From assembly GCF_042643145.1 (NCBI RefSeq), contig NZ_JBHRSA010000034.1, positions 1 through 64,000 on the forward strand: a DNA stretch of 64,000 nucleotides. Direction: 5' to 3'. The first letter of the stretch is position 1; each line of letters opens with the position of its first letter. The DNA is from Virgibacillus_O xinjiangensis. Lineage in GTDB: Bacteria; Bacillota; Bacilli; Bacillales; Amphibacillaceae. The notes under the pieces are model-generated. The model was not told where the DNA came from. It searched no databases and saw only the letters and a list, made by a program, of their open reading frames with translations. The position numbers and the translations under genes were made by a program. Shown here one piece after another: positions 8,853 through 16,044 of the stretch.

Positions 8853-8918
8853 AGGGCTGTCCTCCTTTGGCATAGCACTAAGCGTTTAAAGGCATTGAGC
8901 TTAGCGGTGGACAGACCT
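8853..8918. other. Two-helix inverted repeat of unknown role
   Basis: The outer helix pairs AGG-G-CTGTCC (8853-8862) with GGACAG-A-CCT (8909-8918). The inner helix pairs CTAAGC (8878-8883) with GCTTAG (8899-8904). There is no T-tract and no gene. It lies between a terminator and the SR1 promoter. It may be a folded RNA, a processing site or chance. Confidence 0.35.
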
Positions 8919-9027
8919 TGTTTCTTCCCATCAAAAATAATCTGTTCTCTTTGCCCGATCTGTCTTTGAATTGAAGCGATTTAATAATCTTGCATAATAA
9001 TTAGCTGAATAATGTGTAAGAAAGGGG

Positions 9028-9056
9028 TTGCAAAAATAAATGTGACATACTATAAT
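9028..9056 (+). promoter_or_regulatory. SR1 promoter with overlapping CcpN operator
   Basis: TTGCAA (9028-9033) and TATAAT (9051-9056) have an ideal 17-base spacer. Bases 9041-9051, TGTGACATACT, fit the published CcpN operator consensus TRTGHYATAYW at all 11 positions and touch the -10 box. In B. subtilis CcpN represses sr1, gapB and pckA on glycolytic substrates. The match is seen here; regulation is inferred. Confidence 0.85.
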
Positions 9057-9062
9057 ACAGTT

Positions 9063-9250
9063 AAGATAACATAAATTGATCAAAGGAGTGGTCCAGATGG
9101 GAACAATCGTCTGCCAGGATTGTCATGAAGTTATTGATACCTATGAGGAAGAGAAAGTAACGACCCTTTATGGAACATGTCCTAGTTGCAGCGGTAAATA
9201 AGTTATAGTGAAAAAAATGGGAGCCAATACAGTTTGGCTCCCATTTTGTT
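9063..9250 (+). ncRNA. sr1: SR1-like dual-function small RNA
   Basis: A transcription unit of about 190 nt runs from the promoter at 9028-9056 to a perfect 14-bp terminator (9214-9227 with 9234-9247) followed by TTTTGTTTTG. It encodes the SR1P peptide. B. subtilis SR1 is about 205 nt, also lies downstream of pdhD and slp, acts by base pairing on ahrC mRNA, and encodes a peptide that binds GapA. The unit boundaries are read from the sequence. The antisense role is transferred from B. subtilis and I could not test it. Confidence 0.82.
9097..9201 (+). CDS. sr1P: SR1P-family GapA-binding peptide
   Basis: A 34-aa peptide beginning MGTIVCQDC, with CQDC and CPSC pairs suggesting a small zinc knuckle, and the conserved EKVTTLYGTC stretch. 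This is recognisable as the SR1P family, whose B. subtilis member (39 aa) binds glyceraldehyde-3-phosphate dehydrogenase GapA and promotes its interaction with RNase J1. RBS AAAGGAGTGGTCCAG with correct spacing. The protein is slightly shorter than the B. subtilis one at the C-terminus. Confidence 0.88.
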   Translation: MGTIVCQDCHEVIDTYEEEKVTTLYGTCPSCSGK

Positions 9251-9331
9251 TTGCACCTGAAACAGGTTATGGCTTTTAACTCCAGCATGTTATGATGTTA
9301 CTAGATACTTTTAAGAAAAGGGGAGTGCCGG

Positions 9332-10297
9332 ATGGATTGGAATACAAGGGTCACTGAACTATTGGATATTGAGTATCCCATCATACAGGGGGGATTGGCA
9401 CACTTAGCTTATGCTGACTTGGCAGCTGCAGTTTCCAATGCAGGAGGGTTGGGGCAAATCACTGCCATGAGTCTGCCGGACCCTGATAGTCTTAAACGGG
9501 AGATTCGTAGAGTGAAAGAATTGACATCAAAACCTTTTGGAGTAAACTTTGCGATTGGCCAGCACGACCGCCCATTTGAACATATGGCCAAAGTCGCAGT
9601 AGATGAAGAAGTTCCAGTTATCTCTGTAACAGGAGGAAATCCCAAGGGCGTTCTTGATATGGTAGAAGGTCATTCTATCAAAAAATTGGTATTGGTTGCT
9701 GCCCGTCGCCAGGCGAAGAAAGCGGAAGAACTAGGGGCAGATGCTGTCATGGTTGTCGGTCAAGAAGGTGGTGGCCATCTTGGCAGAAGTGATACCGGCA
9801 CACTTGTTTTGACTCCACAGGTTGTCGATGAAGTTTCCATACCTGTAATTGCTTCAGGTGGAATAGTGGATGGCAGGGGAATGATGGCTGCCTTGGCATT
9901 AGGGGCAGAGGGAATAGAAATGGGCACCCGGTTTATTGCCACTAAGGAGTGCAAGGACGCCCATAAAACTTATCAGAATGCCATTCTCTCAGCTGATGAG
10001 ACAGATACCGTAGTGATCAAGCGTTCCATAGGAGCACCAGCCAGGGCCCTTAAAAATGGCTGGACAGACAGAATCCTTGCGCTTGAGGAAAAGGAAGTCG
10101 GCTATGAAGGACTGAAAGATTACATAAGCGGCCACTCAAATAAGAAATATATAATAGAAGGACGTGAGCAAGAGGGATTTGGATGGGCCGGTCAGGGCGC
10201 AGCTAGAATACATGATGTCCTTACGGTCAAAGATTTATTCGGTGCCATATTTAGAGAGGCAGCAGAAATACGGAAAAAATGGAACGCAAAGGAGTGA
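9332..10297 (+). CDS. Nitronate monooxygenase / FabK-like flavoprotein
   Basis: A 321-aa TIM-barrel FMN protein of the 2-nitropropane dioxygenase family. It opens with YPIIQGGLAHLA and has SNAGGLGQI, the flavin- and substrate-loop VGQEGGGHLGR, PVIASGGIVDGRGMMAALALGAEGIEMGTRF and KRSIGAPAR. These fit either nitronate monooxygenase (oxidising alkyl nitronates) or an enoyl-ACP reductase II-like enzyme; sequence alone does not decide. It stands outside a fatty-acid operon, which slightly favours nitronate monooxygenase. RBS AAAAGGGGAGTG. The next gene follows seven bases later. Confidence 0.85.
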   Translation: MDWNTRVTELLDIEYPIIQGGLAHLAYADLAAAVSNAGGLGQITAMSLPDPDSLKREIRRVKELTSKPFGVNFAIGQHDRPFEHMAKVAVDEEVPVISVTGGNPKGVLDMVEGHSIKKLVLVAARRQAKKAEELGADAVMVVGQEGGGHLGRSDTGTLVLTPQVVDEVSIPVIASGGIVDGRGMMAALALGAEGIEMGTRFIATKECKDAHKTYQNAILSADETDTVVIKRSIGAPARALKNGWTDRILALEEKEVGYEGLKDYISGHSNKKYIIEGREQEGFGWAGQGAARIHDVLTVKDLFGAIFREAAEIRKKWNAKE

Positions 10298-10304
10298 GCA
10301 AGGC

Positions 10305-10571
10305 ATGGACTATCAATATCCAATGGATGAGACATGGACGAAACAAGAAATAATTGATGTTGTCAACTTTTTCAGTGTAATTGAGAAAGCCTATGAGAGT
10401 GGAGCAAAAAGGCAGGATGTATTGGCTTTATATAACCGTTTCAAAGAGATTGTTCCTTCAAAGAGCGAAGAAAAGACATTATTTGCTGAATTTGAGAGAG
10501 CATCGGGGTACTCGAGTTACAAGGTTGTAAAGACTGCAAGAAAGTCGGAAGGATCTGTCGTTTCCATGTAA
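10305..10571 (+). CDS. yktA: UPF0223 family protein YktA
   Basis: An 88-aa soluble protein of unknown function, recognised from its start MDYQYPMDETWTKQEIIDVVNFF and by its place next to yktB. It looks mainly helical. The ATG at 10305 is chosen because AAAGGAGTGAGCAAGGC precedes it; the frame is open further left only inside the upstream gene. Co-transcribed with the flavoprotein and ended by the hairpin at 10571-10605. Confidence 0.85.
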   Translation: MDYQYPMDETWTKQEIIDVVNFFSVIEKAYESGAKRQDVLALYNRFKEIVPSKSEEKTLFAEFERASGYSSYKVVKTARKSEGSVVSM

Positions 10572-10605
10572 AAAGGCAATGCTCGATACGAGCATTGCCT
10601 TTTCT
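10571..10605. terminator. Bidirectional terminator between yktA and yktB
   Basis: AAAAGGCAATGCTCG (10571-10585) and its perfect complement (10589-10603) enclose a three-base loop, followed by T-rich sequence. It serves two convergent genes. Confidence 0.9.
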
Positions 10606-10626
10606 TCATGTTGCCCCTGTATGTCG

Positions 10627-11247
10627 CTAATTTCTAGCCTGGAGGGCCTGTTTATAGAAAGGGATCAATGTTTCAAAGGTCTCTTCCACAGTCTCCAGGA
10701 ACTTTTTCCCGTCTGATAAACGAGGGTCGCCAATCGGTAAATGTTGGCCAATGAGAAATTCAGCTTTTTTTACATCCCGGAACCGTTCCACATCTTTCAG
10801 TTGGAGTTTGTCCAATTGAATGGCATCCCTCTTTGTATGGTCCAAAGAAACCATGTAATCTCCTGGTATAGATTTCAATTCTTGGAAATTCTCAACATAA
10901 GTTTCGGCTATCTCTTTTTTAAAATCCAGTTCATAAATCAAAGCAAGCCAAATAAATACATGGTCATCGAATAGGCCTACCTGGAAGTGAGGATGCTTCT
11001 TATAGCCCCTTTTATTATCGGCAAGAGCCAGCCATGTATCCTCTGGTGGATTGACGGTTCTTCTGGCATGTTTCGCAATATGGAGAAACATTTCATTTTC
11101 CAATTTAGCGGAAAGAAAGTTGGCAAAATGATTGCCGATTTCCTCAAATTTAGGTTGTATTCTTGTCTGGATTGCTTCCATTCGCTCATCAAGGCCGTCA
11201 ATAGTAAAGGTATTAAAATCCTCTTCGGTAAATCCTTTGAATGTCAT
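10627..11247 (-). CDS. yktB: UPF0637 (DUF1054) family protein YktB
   Basis: A 206-aa conserved protein of unknown function. The family is recognised from MTFKGFTEEDFNTFTIDGL, RTVNPPEDTWLAL and RGYKKHPHFQVGLFDDHVFIWLALIYE. No membrane segment. The ATG at 11247 is chosen because GAAAGGGTGAACATA precedes it; a GTG three codons upstream is also in frame. It is convergent with yktA, as in B. subtilis. Confidence 0.86.
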   Translation of the reverse strand: MTFKGFTEEDFNTFTIDGLDERMEAIQTRIQPKFEEIGNHFANFLSAKLENEMFLHIAKHARRTVNPPEDTWLALADNKRGYKKHPHFQVGLFDDHVFIWLALIYELDFKKEIAETYVENFQELKSIPGDYMVSLDHTKRDAIQLDKLQLKDVERFRDVKKAEFLIGQHLPIGDPRLSDGKKFLETVEETFETLIPFYKQALQARN

Positions 11248-11455
11248 TATGTTCACCCTTTCGACACTAGAACTTGATAATAGTGATTATTAGGGATGGG
11301 AGACAGTGTTGTCAAGAAATTAAATGGGGCGATGTTTAAAAGGTACACAGTTAGGGGAATGTTAAAAAATAACTAAGCCACTTTCAGAAAATTATTGAAC
11401 CAAAATTTCAAACAGCTCATAAACATATTACAAGAATACCGAGAGGGTGTGGACA

Positions 11456-11647
11456 GTGAAATATGTAATGGAAGCCTTGAGAAAAAAAGAAGCTGAAGAA
11501 AAACTGCCAGTGATAAAGATGGAAATTGACTACGAACTGGTGACGCTTTATGATGCGCTACAAGAGAAAGATAAAGTCCAGATCATCAAGTCAAAGGAAA
11601 AGCTGAGCCAGTTGAGAGATCAAATGATGAAGGTGGATAATGAGTAG
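11456..11647 (+). CDS. ykzI: Small YkzI-like protein
   Basis: A 63-aa charged, probably helical protein (MKYVMEALRKKEAEEKLPVIKMEIDYELVTLYDAL...) between yktB and suhB, the place of ykzI in B. subtilis. Function unknown. The start is GTG at 11456 with GAGAGGGTG upstream; GTG at 11447 is the longer alternative. The symbol rests mainly on position. A terminator follows at 11661-11702. Confidence 0.65.
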   Translation: MKYVMEALRKKEAEEKLPVIKMEIDYELVTLYDALQEKDKVQIIKSKEKLSQLRDQMMKVDNE

Positions 11648-11660
11648 CATTAATCGTGGG

Positions 11661-11702
11661 GTCCCACATGCTGGCAGTAAGCATATGGGACTTCTATTTT
11701 TT
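11661..11702 (+). terminator. Terminator after ykzI
   Basis: GTCCCA-C-ATGCT (11661-11672) pairs with AGCAT-A-TGGGAC (11680-11691), followed by TTCTATTTTTT. Confidence 0.8.
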
Positions 11703-11786
11703 ATATAGGGATCGTTCCTCTTGGAATGACGCATCTATAGAAAGTCTGGTAGTATAGAGGTAGTAAAGATGTGGAGGAAGGTATTT

Positions 11787-12596
11787 ATGAATAAAGAAAA
11801 ACGGGACATGCTGTTTAACCAGGCCAAAGACTGGGTACTTGAAGCAGGCAGGAATATTCGGCACAAAATCAAGGATCCGCTTCATATCGATACGAAATCG
11901 AATGCCAACGATCTGGTTACAGCAATGGATAAAGAAACCGAGGAGTTCTTTGCTGACCATATCAAAGGGAAATACCCCGATCATTCCATATTAAGTGAGG
12001 AAGGTTTTGGAGATGATCTGAATTCCCTGGAAGGGGTTGTCTGGATTATTGACCCCATTGACGGCACTATGAATTTTGTTCACCAAAAAAAGAATTTCGC
12101 CATTTCCTTAGCAATTTATGAGGATGGAATAGGGGAAATAGGACTGATTTATGATGTAATGTCAGATGTCCTCTATCAGGCTAAACATGGGGAGGGTGCC
12201 TATAAGAACGATATCCCTCTTACTCCATTGGATAAAGACAAAAAGTTCGAGGAAGTGGTGTTCGGCCTGAACCATTTTTGGCTCTGCGAAAACAGGCTAG
12301 TAGGAGAAAAATACATGCAGCAGTTTGTGAAGGATGTAAGAGGCACGCGGACATACGGGTCTGCTGCTCTTGAGTTCGCCTTTGTAGCGGAAGGTGTGCT
12401 GGATGGATACTTATCAATGAACCTTGCTCCCTGGGATGTGGCAGCAGGCATGGTGATTGTGAAAGAAACAGGTGGAGTTACTACTAATATTGACGGAAAT
12501 CAGTTGAGCCTGCTTGATAAAGATTCCGTACTTACTGTGAATCCAAGCATTCAGGAAAGACTCTTGGATTCGTATATAAAAGTAGGGAGAAAGTGA
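11787..12596 (+). CDS. suhB: Inositol-1-monophosphatase family protein (SuhB/YktC)
   Basis: A 269-aa Mg2+-dependent phosphatase of the IMPase/FBPase fold. Metal-binding motifs are all present: the first glutamates in SEEGF, WIIDPIDGTMNFVH, and PWDVAAGMVIVKETGG near the C-terminus. Likely substrates are inositol phosphates or related sugar phosphates; the physiological substrate in Bacillaceae is not settled. ATG at 11787 follows GGAGGAAGGTATTT; an ATG at 11769 is less well placed. The stop codon overlaps a bidirectional terminator. Confidence 0.9.
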   Translation: MNKEKRDMLFNQAKDWVLEAGRNIRHKIKDPLHIDTKSNANDLVTAMDKETEEFFADHIKGKYPDHSILSEEGFGDDLNSLEGVVWIIDPIDGTMNFVHQKKNFAISLAIYEDGIGEIGLIYDVMSDVLYQAKHGEGAYKNDIPLTPLDKDKKFEEVVFGLNHFWLCENRLVGEKYMQQFVKDVRGTRTYGSAALEFAFVAEGVLDGYLSMNLAPWDVAAGMVIVKETGGVTTNIDGNQLSLLDKDSVLTVNPSIQERLLDSYIKVGRK

Positions 12597-12618
12597 CAAT
12601 AGCGTCACTTTCTTTTTC
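12588..12618. terminator. Bidirectional terminator between suhB and ylaF
   Basis: AAAGTGAC (12590-12597) pairs with GTCACTTT (12604-12611), with T-rich plus side. The arms include the suhB stop and the ylaF stop. Confidence 0.75.
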
Positions 12619-12775
12619 GCTTGCGAGCAATTCCATAGACCATAATGGCTGAGCCAGCAATAACGAATAAAACAATCAACCAAATATTCCTGAGAGCGAT
12701 AGCAAAACCTACCAGTAAAAACATCAGGATAACCAGAATAGCCATTAAGAGTGCCCGTCCATCAATTTTCTTCAT
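12605..12775 (-). CDS. ylaF: DUF5325 family small membrane protein (YlaF)
   Basis: A 56-aa protein: MKKIDGRALLMAIL, two adjacent hydrophobic segments (about residues 10-28 and 31-50), and the basic tail RKRKRK. This is the pattern of YlaF/DUF5325, a small integral membrane protein of unknown function. ATG at 12775 with RBS ATAGAGGTGTTTTG. In B. subtilis typA lies between ylaF and ylaH; it is absent here. Confidence 0.72.
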   Translation of the reverse strand: MKKIDGRALLMAILVILMFLLVGFAIALRNIWLIVLFVIAGSAIMVYGIARKRKRK

Positions 12776-12921
12776 CAAAACACCTCTATCTAGTATCCCT
12801 TCAAGTATATAGCAAATTTATTGGTTGTTCAAAATTTTCTTGTGCAGGATAGAGACGCACACGGTACCGGTTCATATGATTCAGAAAGCAATAGGTTGAG
12901 ATGCAGGTTCTATAGGCTTTT

Positions 12922-12955
12922 TCATACTAGCAAGAATGGCCAAGTTCTAGTATGA
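12922..12955. repeat. Perfect 9-bp inverted repeat before ylaH
   Basis: TCATACTAG (12922-12930) and CTAGTATGA (12947-12955) form a perfect inverted repeat around a 16-base centre, 55 bases before the ylaH start. It overlaps a possible -10 box, TATGAT (12951-12956). It could be an operator or a hairpin. Confidence 0.5.
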
Positions 12956-13009
12956 TATACAGGAGTCAAACAATGGCATTTTTTGCAATCAGCATAATGG
13001 GGGATACAT

Positions 13010-13321
13010 ATGGAAGATATTAATTTTACTTTTCTATTTGACATTATTTTGGAAACTTTCGGGACGGACCACATATTTTCAGTATTCTATGTACTTAATT
13101 TAATATTCTCAGCGGGAGCATATCAATTGGGTTTCGCCAGGAAACTATCTCCAATCAAAACGATCTTTGTCTATATCCTGTTGGCAATCGGAACCTATAT
13201 CATTACGATCTTCAGTATATTCAACCTGCCCATTACGGAAAGTCTCATCATTATTACAATTGTGCTTGCCATCTACCGTTTTCGGTTGTATCAACAGCGT
13301 AAAAAGGAAAACAGCTACTAA
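13010..13321 (+). CDS. ylaH: YlaH-like membrane protein
   Basis: A 103-aa protein with three predicted membrane helices (about residues 22-40, 47-66 and 70-90) and the basic tail YRFRLYQQRKKE. It matches the YlaH family, of unknown function. ATG with ATGGGGGATACAT upstream is acceptable. It ends at a terminator. Confidence 0.82.
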   Translation: MEDINFTFLFDIILETFGTDHIFSVFYVLNLIFSAGAYQLGFARKLSPIKTIFVYILLAIGTYIITIFSIFNLPITESLIIITIVLAIYRFRLYQQRKKENSY

Positions 13322-13345
13322 AAAACGCCCTTCCTGGGCGTTTTG
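13321..13345 (+). terminator. Terminator after ylaH
   Basis: AAAACGCCC (13322-13330) pairs with GGGCGTTTT (13336-13344) around a five-base loop. Confidence 0.85.
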
Positions 13346-13389
13346 TAGGTATTCAAGAATCCGGAAAAGTATTTCATGAAAAAATGAAT

Positions 13390-13593
13390 CTATATTAAAT
13401 CTTTTTTCTTCTTTCTTTCTCTATACAAATGAAAATTGCCTGTAGCATGCCGTTTGTTAGTTTTTTCCTCAATCCGGTCATGGCACATTTGGCAGAGATA
13501 CATATGGATCCTGCGATTGCGGAGTCTTTTTGCCTCCAAGCAATCATCTTCCAGTGTATGGATGTTGTCGCATATCGTACATTTTACCTGCAT
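13390..13593 (-). CDS. ylaI: DUF2197 zinc-finger-like protein YlaI
   Basis: A 67-aa protein with two CxxC pairs, CTIC at residues 5-8 and CQMC at 34-37, and a basic C-terminus. It is probably a small zinc-ribbon protein. Function unknown. RBS TTGAGGTGACAAC before the ATG at 13593. The same place and orientation next to ylaH as in B. subtilis. Confidence 0.83.
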   Translation of the reverse strand: MQVKCTICDNIHTLEDDCLEAKRLRNRRIHMYLCQMCHDRIEEKTNKRHATGNFHLYRERKKKKDLI

Positions 13594-13726
13594 GTTGTCA
13601 CCTCAATAATCAGTGCTTACAGTTACTATATCATAATCACCTAATTCCTTAAAGAAGCTCCTCCATATGTTTTAGAGACAGATAATAGGGTACATTATAA
13701 AAAAACACAATGGAAAGGGAGATTTG

Positions 13727-14032
13727 ATGGATAAACGTAATATGTTAACGGCAGCTGGAGTAGCAGGGGCTGTGGCGGCAGGTTATCTCATGAAGGACAA
13801 ACAAAACCGTGAAAAAATATCCCAGAAAGTAAATACGGTCAAACAAAAGGTGAAAACATACTATCAGGCTGATGACTCTACATTTGAAGATGCTGGTGTT
13901 CCAGACCAGACAGATGGGCAAGACCCTGCACTCAGAGCGAATTCCAAAATGGTATCAGAGGGTTCGCAGTTTGGCGTGCAATATTATAATGAGAAGAAAG
14001 ATGAAAATAAGCTGGAAAATCAGCAGAACTAG
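13727..14032 (+). CDS. Uncharacterised small protein with N-terminal hydrophobic segment
   Basis: I do not recognise a family with certainty. The 101-aa protein starts MDKRNMLTAAGVAGAVAAGYLMKD, one short Ala/Gly-rich membrane-type segment like those of YtxH-type stress proteins. A basic helix follows, then a polar, acidic C-terminal half. ATG at 13727 with RBS GGAAAGGGAGATTTG. Monocistronic, with its own terminator. I know of no counterpart between ylaI and ylaJ in B. subtilis. Confidence 0.65.
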   Translation: MDKRNMLTAAGVAGAVAAGYLMKDKQNREKISQKVNTVKQKVKTYYQADDSTFEDAGVPDQTDGQDPALRANSKMVSEGSQFGVQYYNEKKDENKLENQQN

Positions 14033-14066
14033 AAACAGGCGGATGCCCGAGCATCCGCCTGTTTAT
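14033..14066. terminator. Terminator between the 13727 gene and ylaJ
   Basis: AAACAGGCGGATGC (14033-14046) and GCATCCGCCTGTTT (14051-14064) form a perfect 14-bp stem with loop CCGA. It serves two convergent genes. Confidence 0.9.
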
Positions 14067-14069
14067 TTC

Positions 14070-14666
14070 TTATTCGCTTGGAGGTTTGGATTGTTCTTCC
14101 TCTATATCCTCTAACTTCTGTTCCTCATTTTCCGGGATCATTTGTTTATTTTGATCTGGTTCTTGTGGTGCGTTTTCATTCATAGGGAAATCAGGCATGT
14201 ACCGGCCTACAATTGCCGCAACTTCATCTACTATTCCTTGTACCGGGTGTCCTTGGCTGATTTTATCTGCCATGTCACGAATTCTTTCGTTGGCATCGGC
14301 ATCGGCCACTACGACTGCTGTCTTCCCATATGGATCATGATAAAGTGCTTCCAATACGGAATATTTGATGGTACCGACTCTTGACCGATCCAAGTCTTTG
14401 TCTACGTCAATTCCTACTACAGCATAAGGGCCAGCCACCACGGCAGTTGCATCTTCGACATTAGGCACGTCATCCGCCAAGTTTGCCAGACGATCGGCAA
14501 TCTGCTCGTTATCTAATTCCTTTCGCTCAGCAGGTGCTGAATTCTCCACCTGCATCATATCACTATTCTCATTTTCCTGTTGAGCCAGCGGTTCTTCTTC
14601 TTCTTGCTGGCAACCTAGTAATACGAAAAACAAAGACAGCAAAAGTATTCCCATTCGTATGACCAT
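14070..14666 (-). CDS. ylaJ: YhcN/YlaJ-family sporulation lipoprotein
   Basis: A 198-aa lipoprotein with lipobox VLLGC at residues 15-19, a Glu/Gln-rich linker, then the YhcN/YlaJ domain (EQIADRLANLADDVPNVEDATAVVAGPYAVVGIDVD...). The domain ends in MPDFP before an acidic tail. Family members are spore-membrane or cortex-associated lipoproteins made late in sporulation. ATG with CTAGGAGGAATGCTTC. The adjacent ylaK (phoH-like) of B. subtilis is missing. Confidence 0.85.
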   Translation of the reverse strand: MVIRMGILLLSLFFVLLGCQQEEEEPLAQQENENSDMMQVENSAPAERKELDNEQIADRLANLADDVPNVEDATAVVAGPYAVVGIDVDKDLDRSRVGTIKYSVLEALYHDPYGKTAVVVADADANERIRDMADKISQGHPVQGIVDEVAAIVGRYMPDFPMNENAPQEPDQNKQMIPENEEQKLEDIEEEQSKPPSE

Positions 14667-14772
14667 GAAGCATTCCTCCTAGTATTGTATCCGATAGGGA
14701 TAGTTTATGGAGGAAGAAAGCATTTATACGGATAATCATGGGGAAATACCGTTTCTCGCCGATGATGACAAT

Positions 14773-14805
14773 AAGGGTGCAACACAAATTAAATGCTGCA
14801 CCCTT
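14773..14805 (-). terminator. Probable terminator of the 14838 gene
   Basis: AAGGGTGCA (14773-14781) pairs with TGCACCCTT (14797-14805), 33 bases beyond the stop at 14838. The following T-rich stretch on the minus strand is short. Confidence 0.6.
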
Positions 14806-14837
14806 ACTAGTTACTAATAATTATTCTTTTACTGGAC

Positions 14838-15326
14838 TTATTCGATAATAATCTCAGAAACATTTCTAATCGGATCTTCCTGGTTGGAGCCATCGCCATA
14901 ATATAAGTGGACTGGGCCATCTTCTTTCAGCGGCTTACCGTCAACTGCAAATAGAAAATATGATTGATGCAGTTCATCCAGTGTTAATTGGTGGGTCCCA
15001 TTTTTGGTAACAATGGTCGCCGCAGTGGCATCACTCTTGACTTCGGCGTTCTCAAGGAAATCACGGATTGGCATAACATAAGAATTCGCCAAGATTTCTT
15101 TGCCCTCCATTCTGGAGACGCTTCTGTTGACAGGGGGTTTGATTTGATGCTCGTATACTTCCCGATTAAATCGTTCGGAGGCAGCTTCTGCTTCGTCTTT
15201 TTCTTCGATAGGAACTGCACTGGCGTTGAAAGCATCCTCCAAAAGTATTTTTCGATCATCGAAAATCCAAACGGTCGGATCCAAAGTAATAGTATAGAAA
15301 ACATTCCCTTTAATTGGTACGATCAT
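14838..15326 (-). CDS. Uncharacterised protein at the ylaL position
   Basis: A 162-aa soluble, acidic protein, MIVPIKGNVFYTITLDPTVWIFDDR, with a C-terminal part (YFLFAVDGKPLKEDGPVHLYYGDGS, then PIRNVSEIII) that reads like a small beta domain. I cannot assign a function. It lies between ylaJ and ylaN, where B. subtilis has ylaK, ylaL and ylaM, and is close to the size of YlaL, so it may be that homologue. ATG at 15326 with GAGGAGTGAGTAAA. Confidence 0.7.
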   Translation of the reverse strand: MIVPIKGNVFYTITLDPTVWIFDDRKILLEDAFNASAVPIEEKDEAEAASERFNREVYEHQIKPPVNRSVSRMEGKEILANSYVMPIRDFLENAEVKSDATAATIVTKNGTHQLTLDELHQSYFLFAVDGKPLKEDGPVHLYYGDGSNQEDPIRNVSEIIIE

Positions 15327-15495
15327 TTTACTCACTCCTCGAATATGTATCACTTTCAAGGATAGCAGAGAGATGGCCATTTTTCATCAAGTAAATTCCT
15401 CATCGGCCAGGTTGTATTAATTTTATTTGCATTTTCCCGCTTCTACCGCTAAGATAAATATAGAAAGAAGTCTTTTCGCGGGAGGGATTAAGTTG

Positions 15496-15777
15496 ATGCC
15501 TGAGGTGACCTTGAATCATCGTGAAAAAGCTCATGCCCTTCTCAAGGCTGATGCTGATAAAATTTTACGACTGATAGAAGTTCAAATAGAGAATCTGACC
15601 ATGCCGCAATGCCCTGTATATGAGGATGTCCTGGATACCCAGATGTTTGGTTTGTCTCGGGAAATCGATTTTGCTGTTAGATTGGACCTGATCAGTGAAG
15701 AGGAAGGCAAAGAGCTTCTCGAGAATCTGGAGAAAAAGCTTAATATACTGCATGAAGCAGCACAAAGAACGCTTTAA
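15496..15777 (+). CDS. ylaN: UPF0358 protein YlaN (Fe/Fur-linked)
   Basis: A 93-aa helical protein recognised from MPEVTLNHREKAHALLKADADKILRLIEVQIENLTMPQCPVYEDVLDTQMFG in overlapping pieces. YlaN is important for growth of B. subtilis in low iron and is reported to bind Fe(II) and interact with Fur. ATG at 15496 with GGGAGGGATTAAGTTG (a TTG lies directly before it). It precedes ftsW, as in B. subtilis. Confidence 0.9.
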   Translation: MPEVTLNHREKAHALLKADADKILRLIEVQIENLTMPQCPVYEDVLDTQMFGLSREIDFAVRLDLISEEEGKELLENLEKKLNILHEAAQRTL

Positions 15778-15815
15778 CATGGTATTCGTATCATGTTAGG
15801 TGCTATGTGAAAAAG

Positions 15816-15855
15816 CAAAAACTTTGCCTGCATGTGTAATGGCAAGGTTTTTTTG
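15816..15855 (+). terminator. Terminator after ylaN
   Basis: AAACTTTGCC (15819-15828) pairs with GGCAAGGTTT (15841-15850, one G-T pair), followed by a T run to 15854. Confidence 0.8.
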
Positions 15856-15900
15856 CACACATTCAATTCACAAGGCTGAACACGGATCCTGCACGCAGAT

Positions 15901-16044
15901 ATGGCTCGACTGATATTCAAAGATACCTTCGACCAGATAAAACCCAGAATTTCCTGGAAGAGCCATGTCCATAGCTGGCCCATACCCGAAGATGAGGAGC
16001 AGAATATTTACATTTTACATATTTGGGGAGAAGAAAGATGTTGA
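15901..16044 (+). CDS. Possible small ORF before ftsW (doubtful)
   Basis: An open frame of 47 codons (MARLIFKDTFDQIKPRISWK... ending HIWGEERC) fills the gap between the ylaN terminator and ftsW and ends seven bases inside ftsW. The composition looks protein-like, but there is no ribosome site before the ATG, the opposite strand is also open, and I recognise no family. Its last codons are the ftsW ribosome site. It may be a remnant or chance. Confidence 0.25.
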   Translation: MARLIFKDTFDQIKPRISWKSHVHSWPIPEDEEQNIYILHIWGEERC

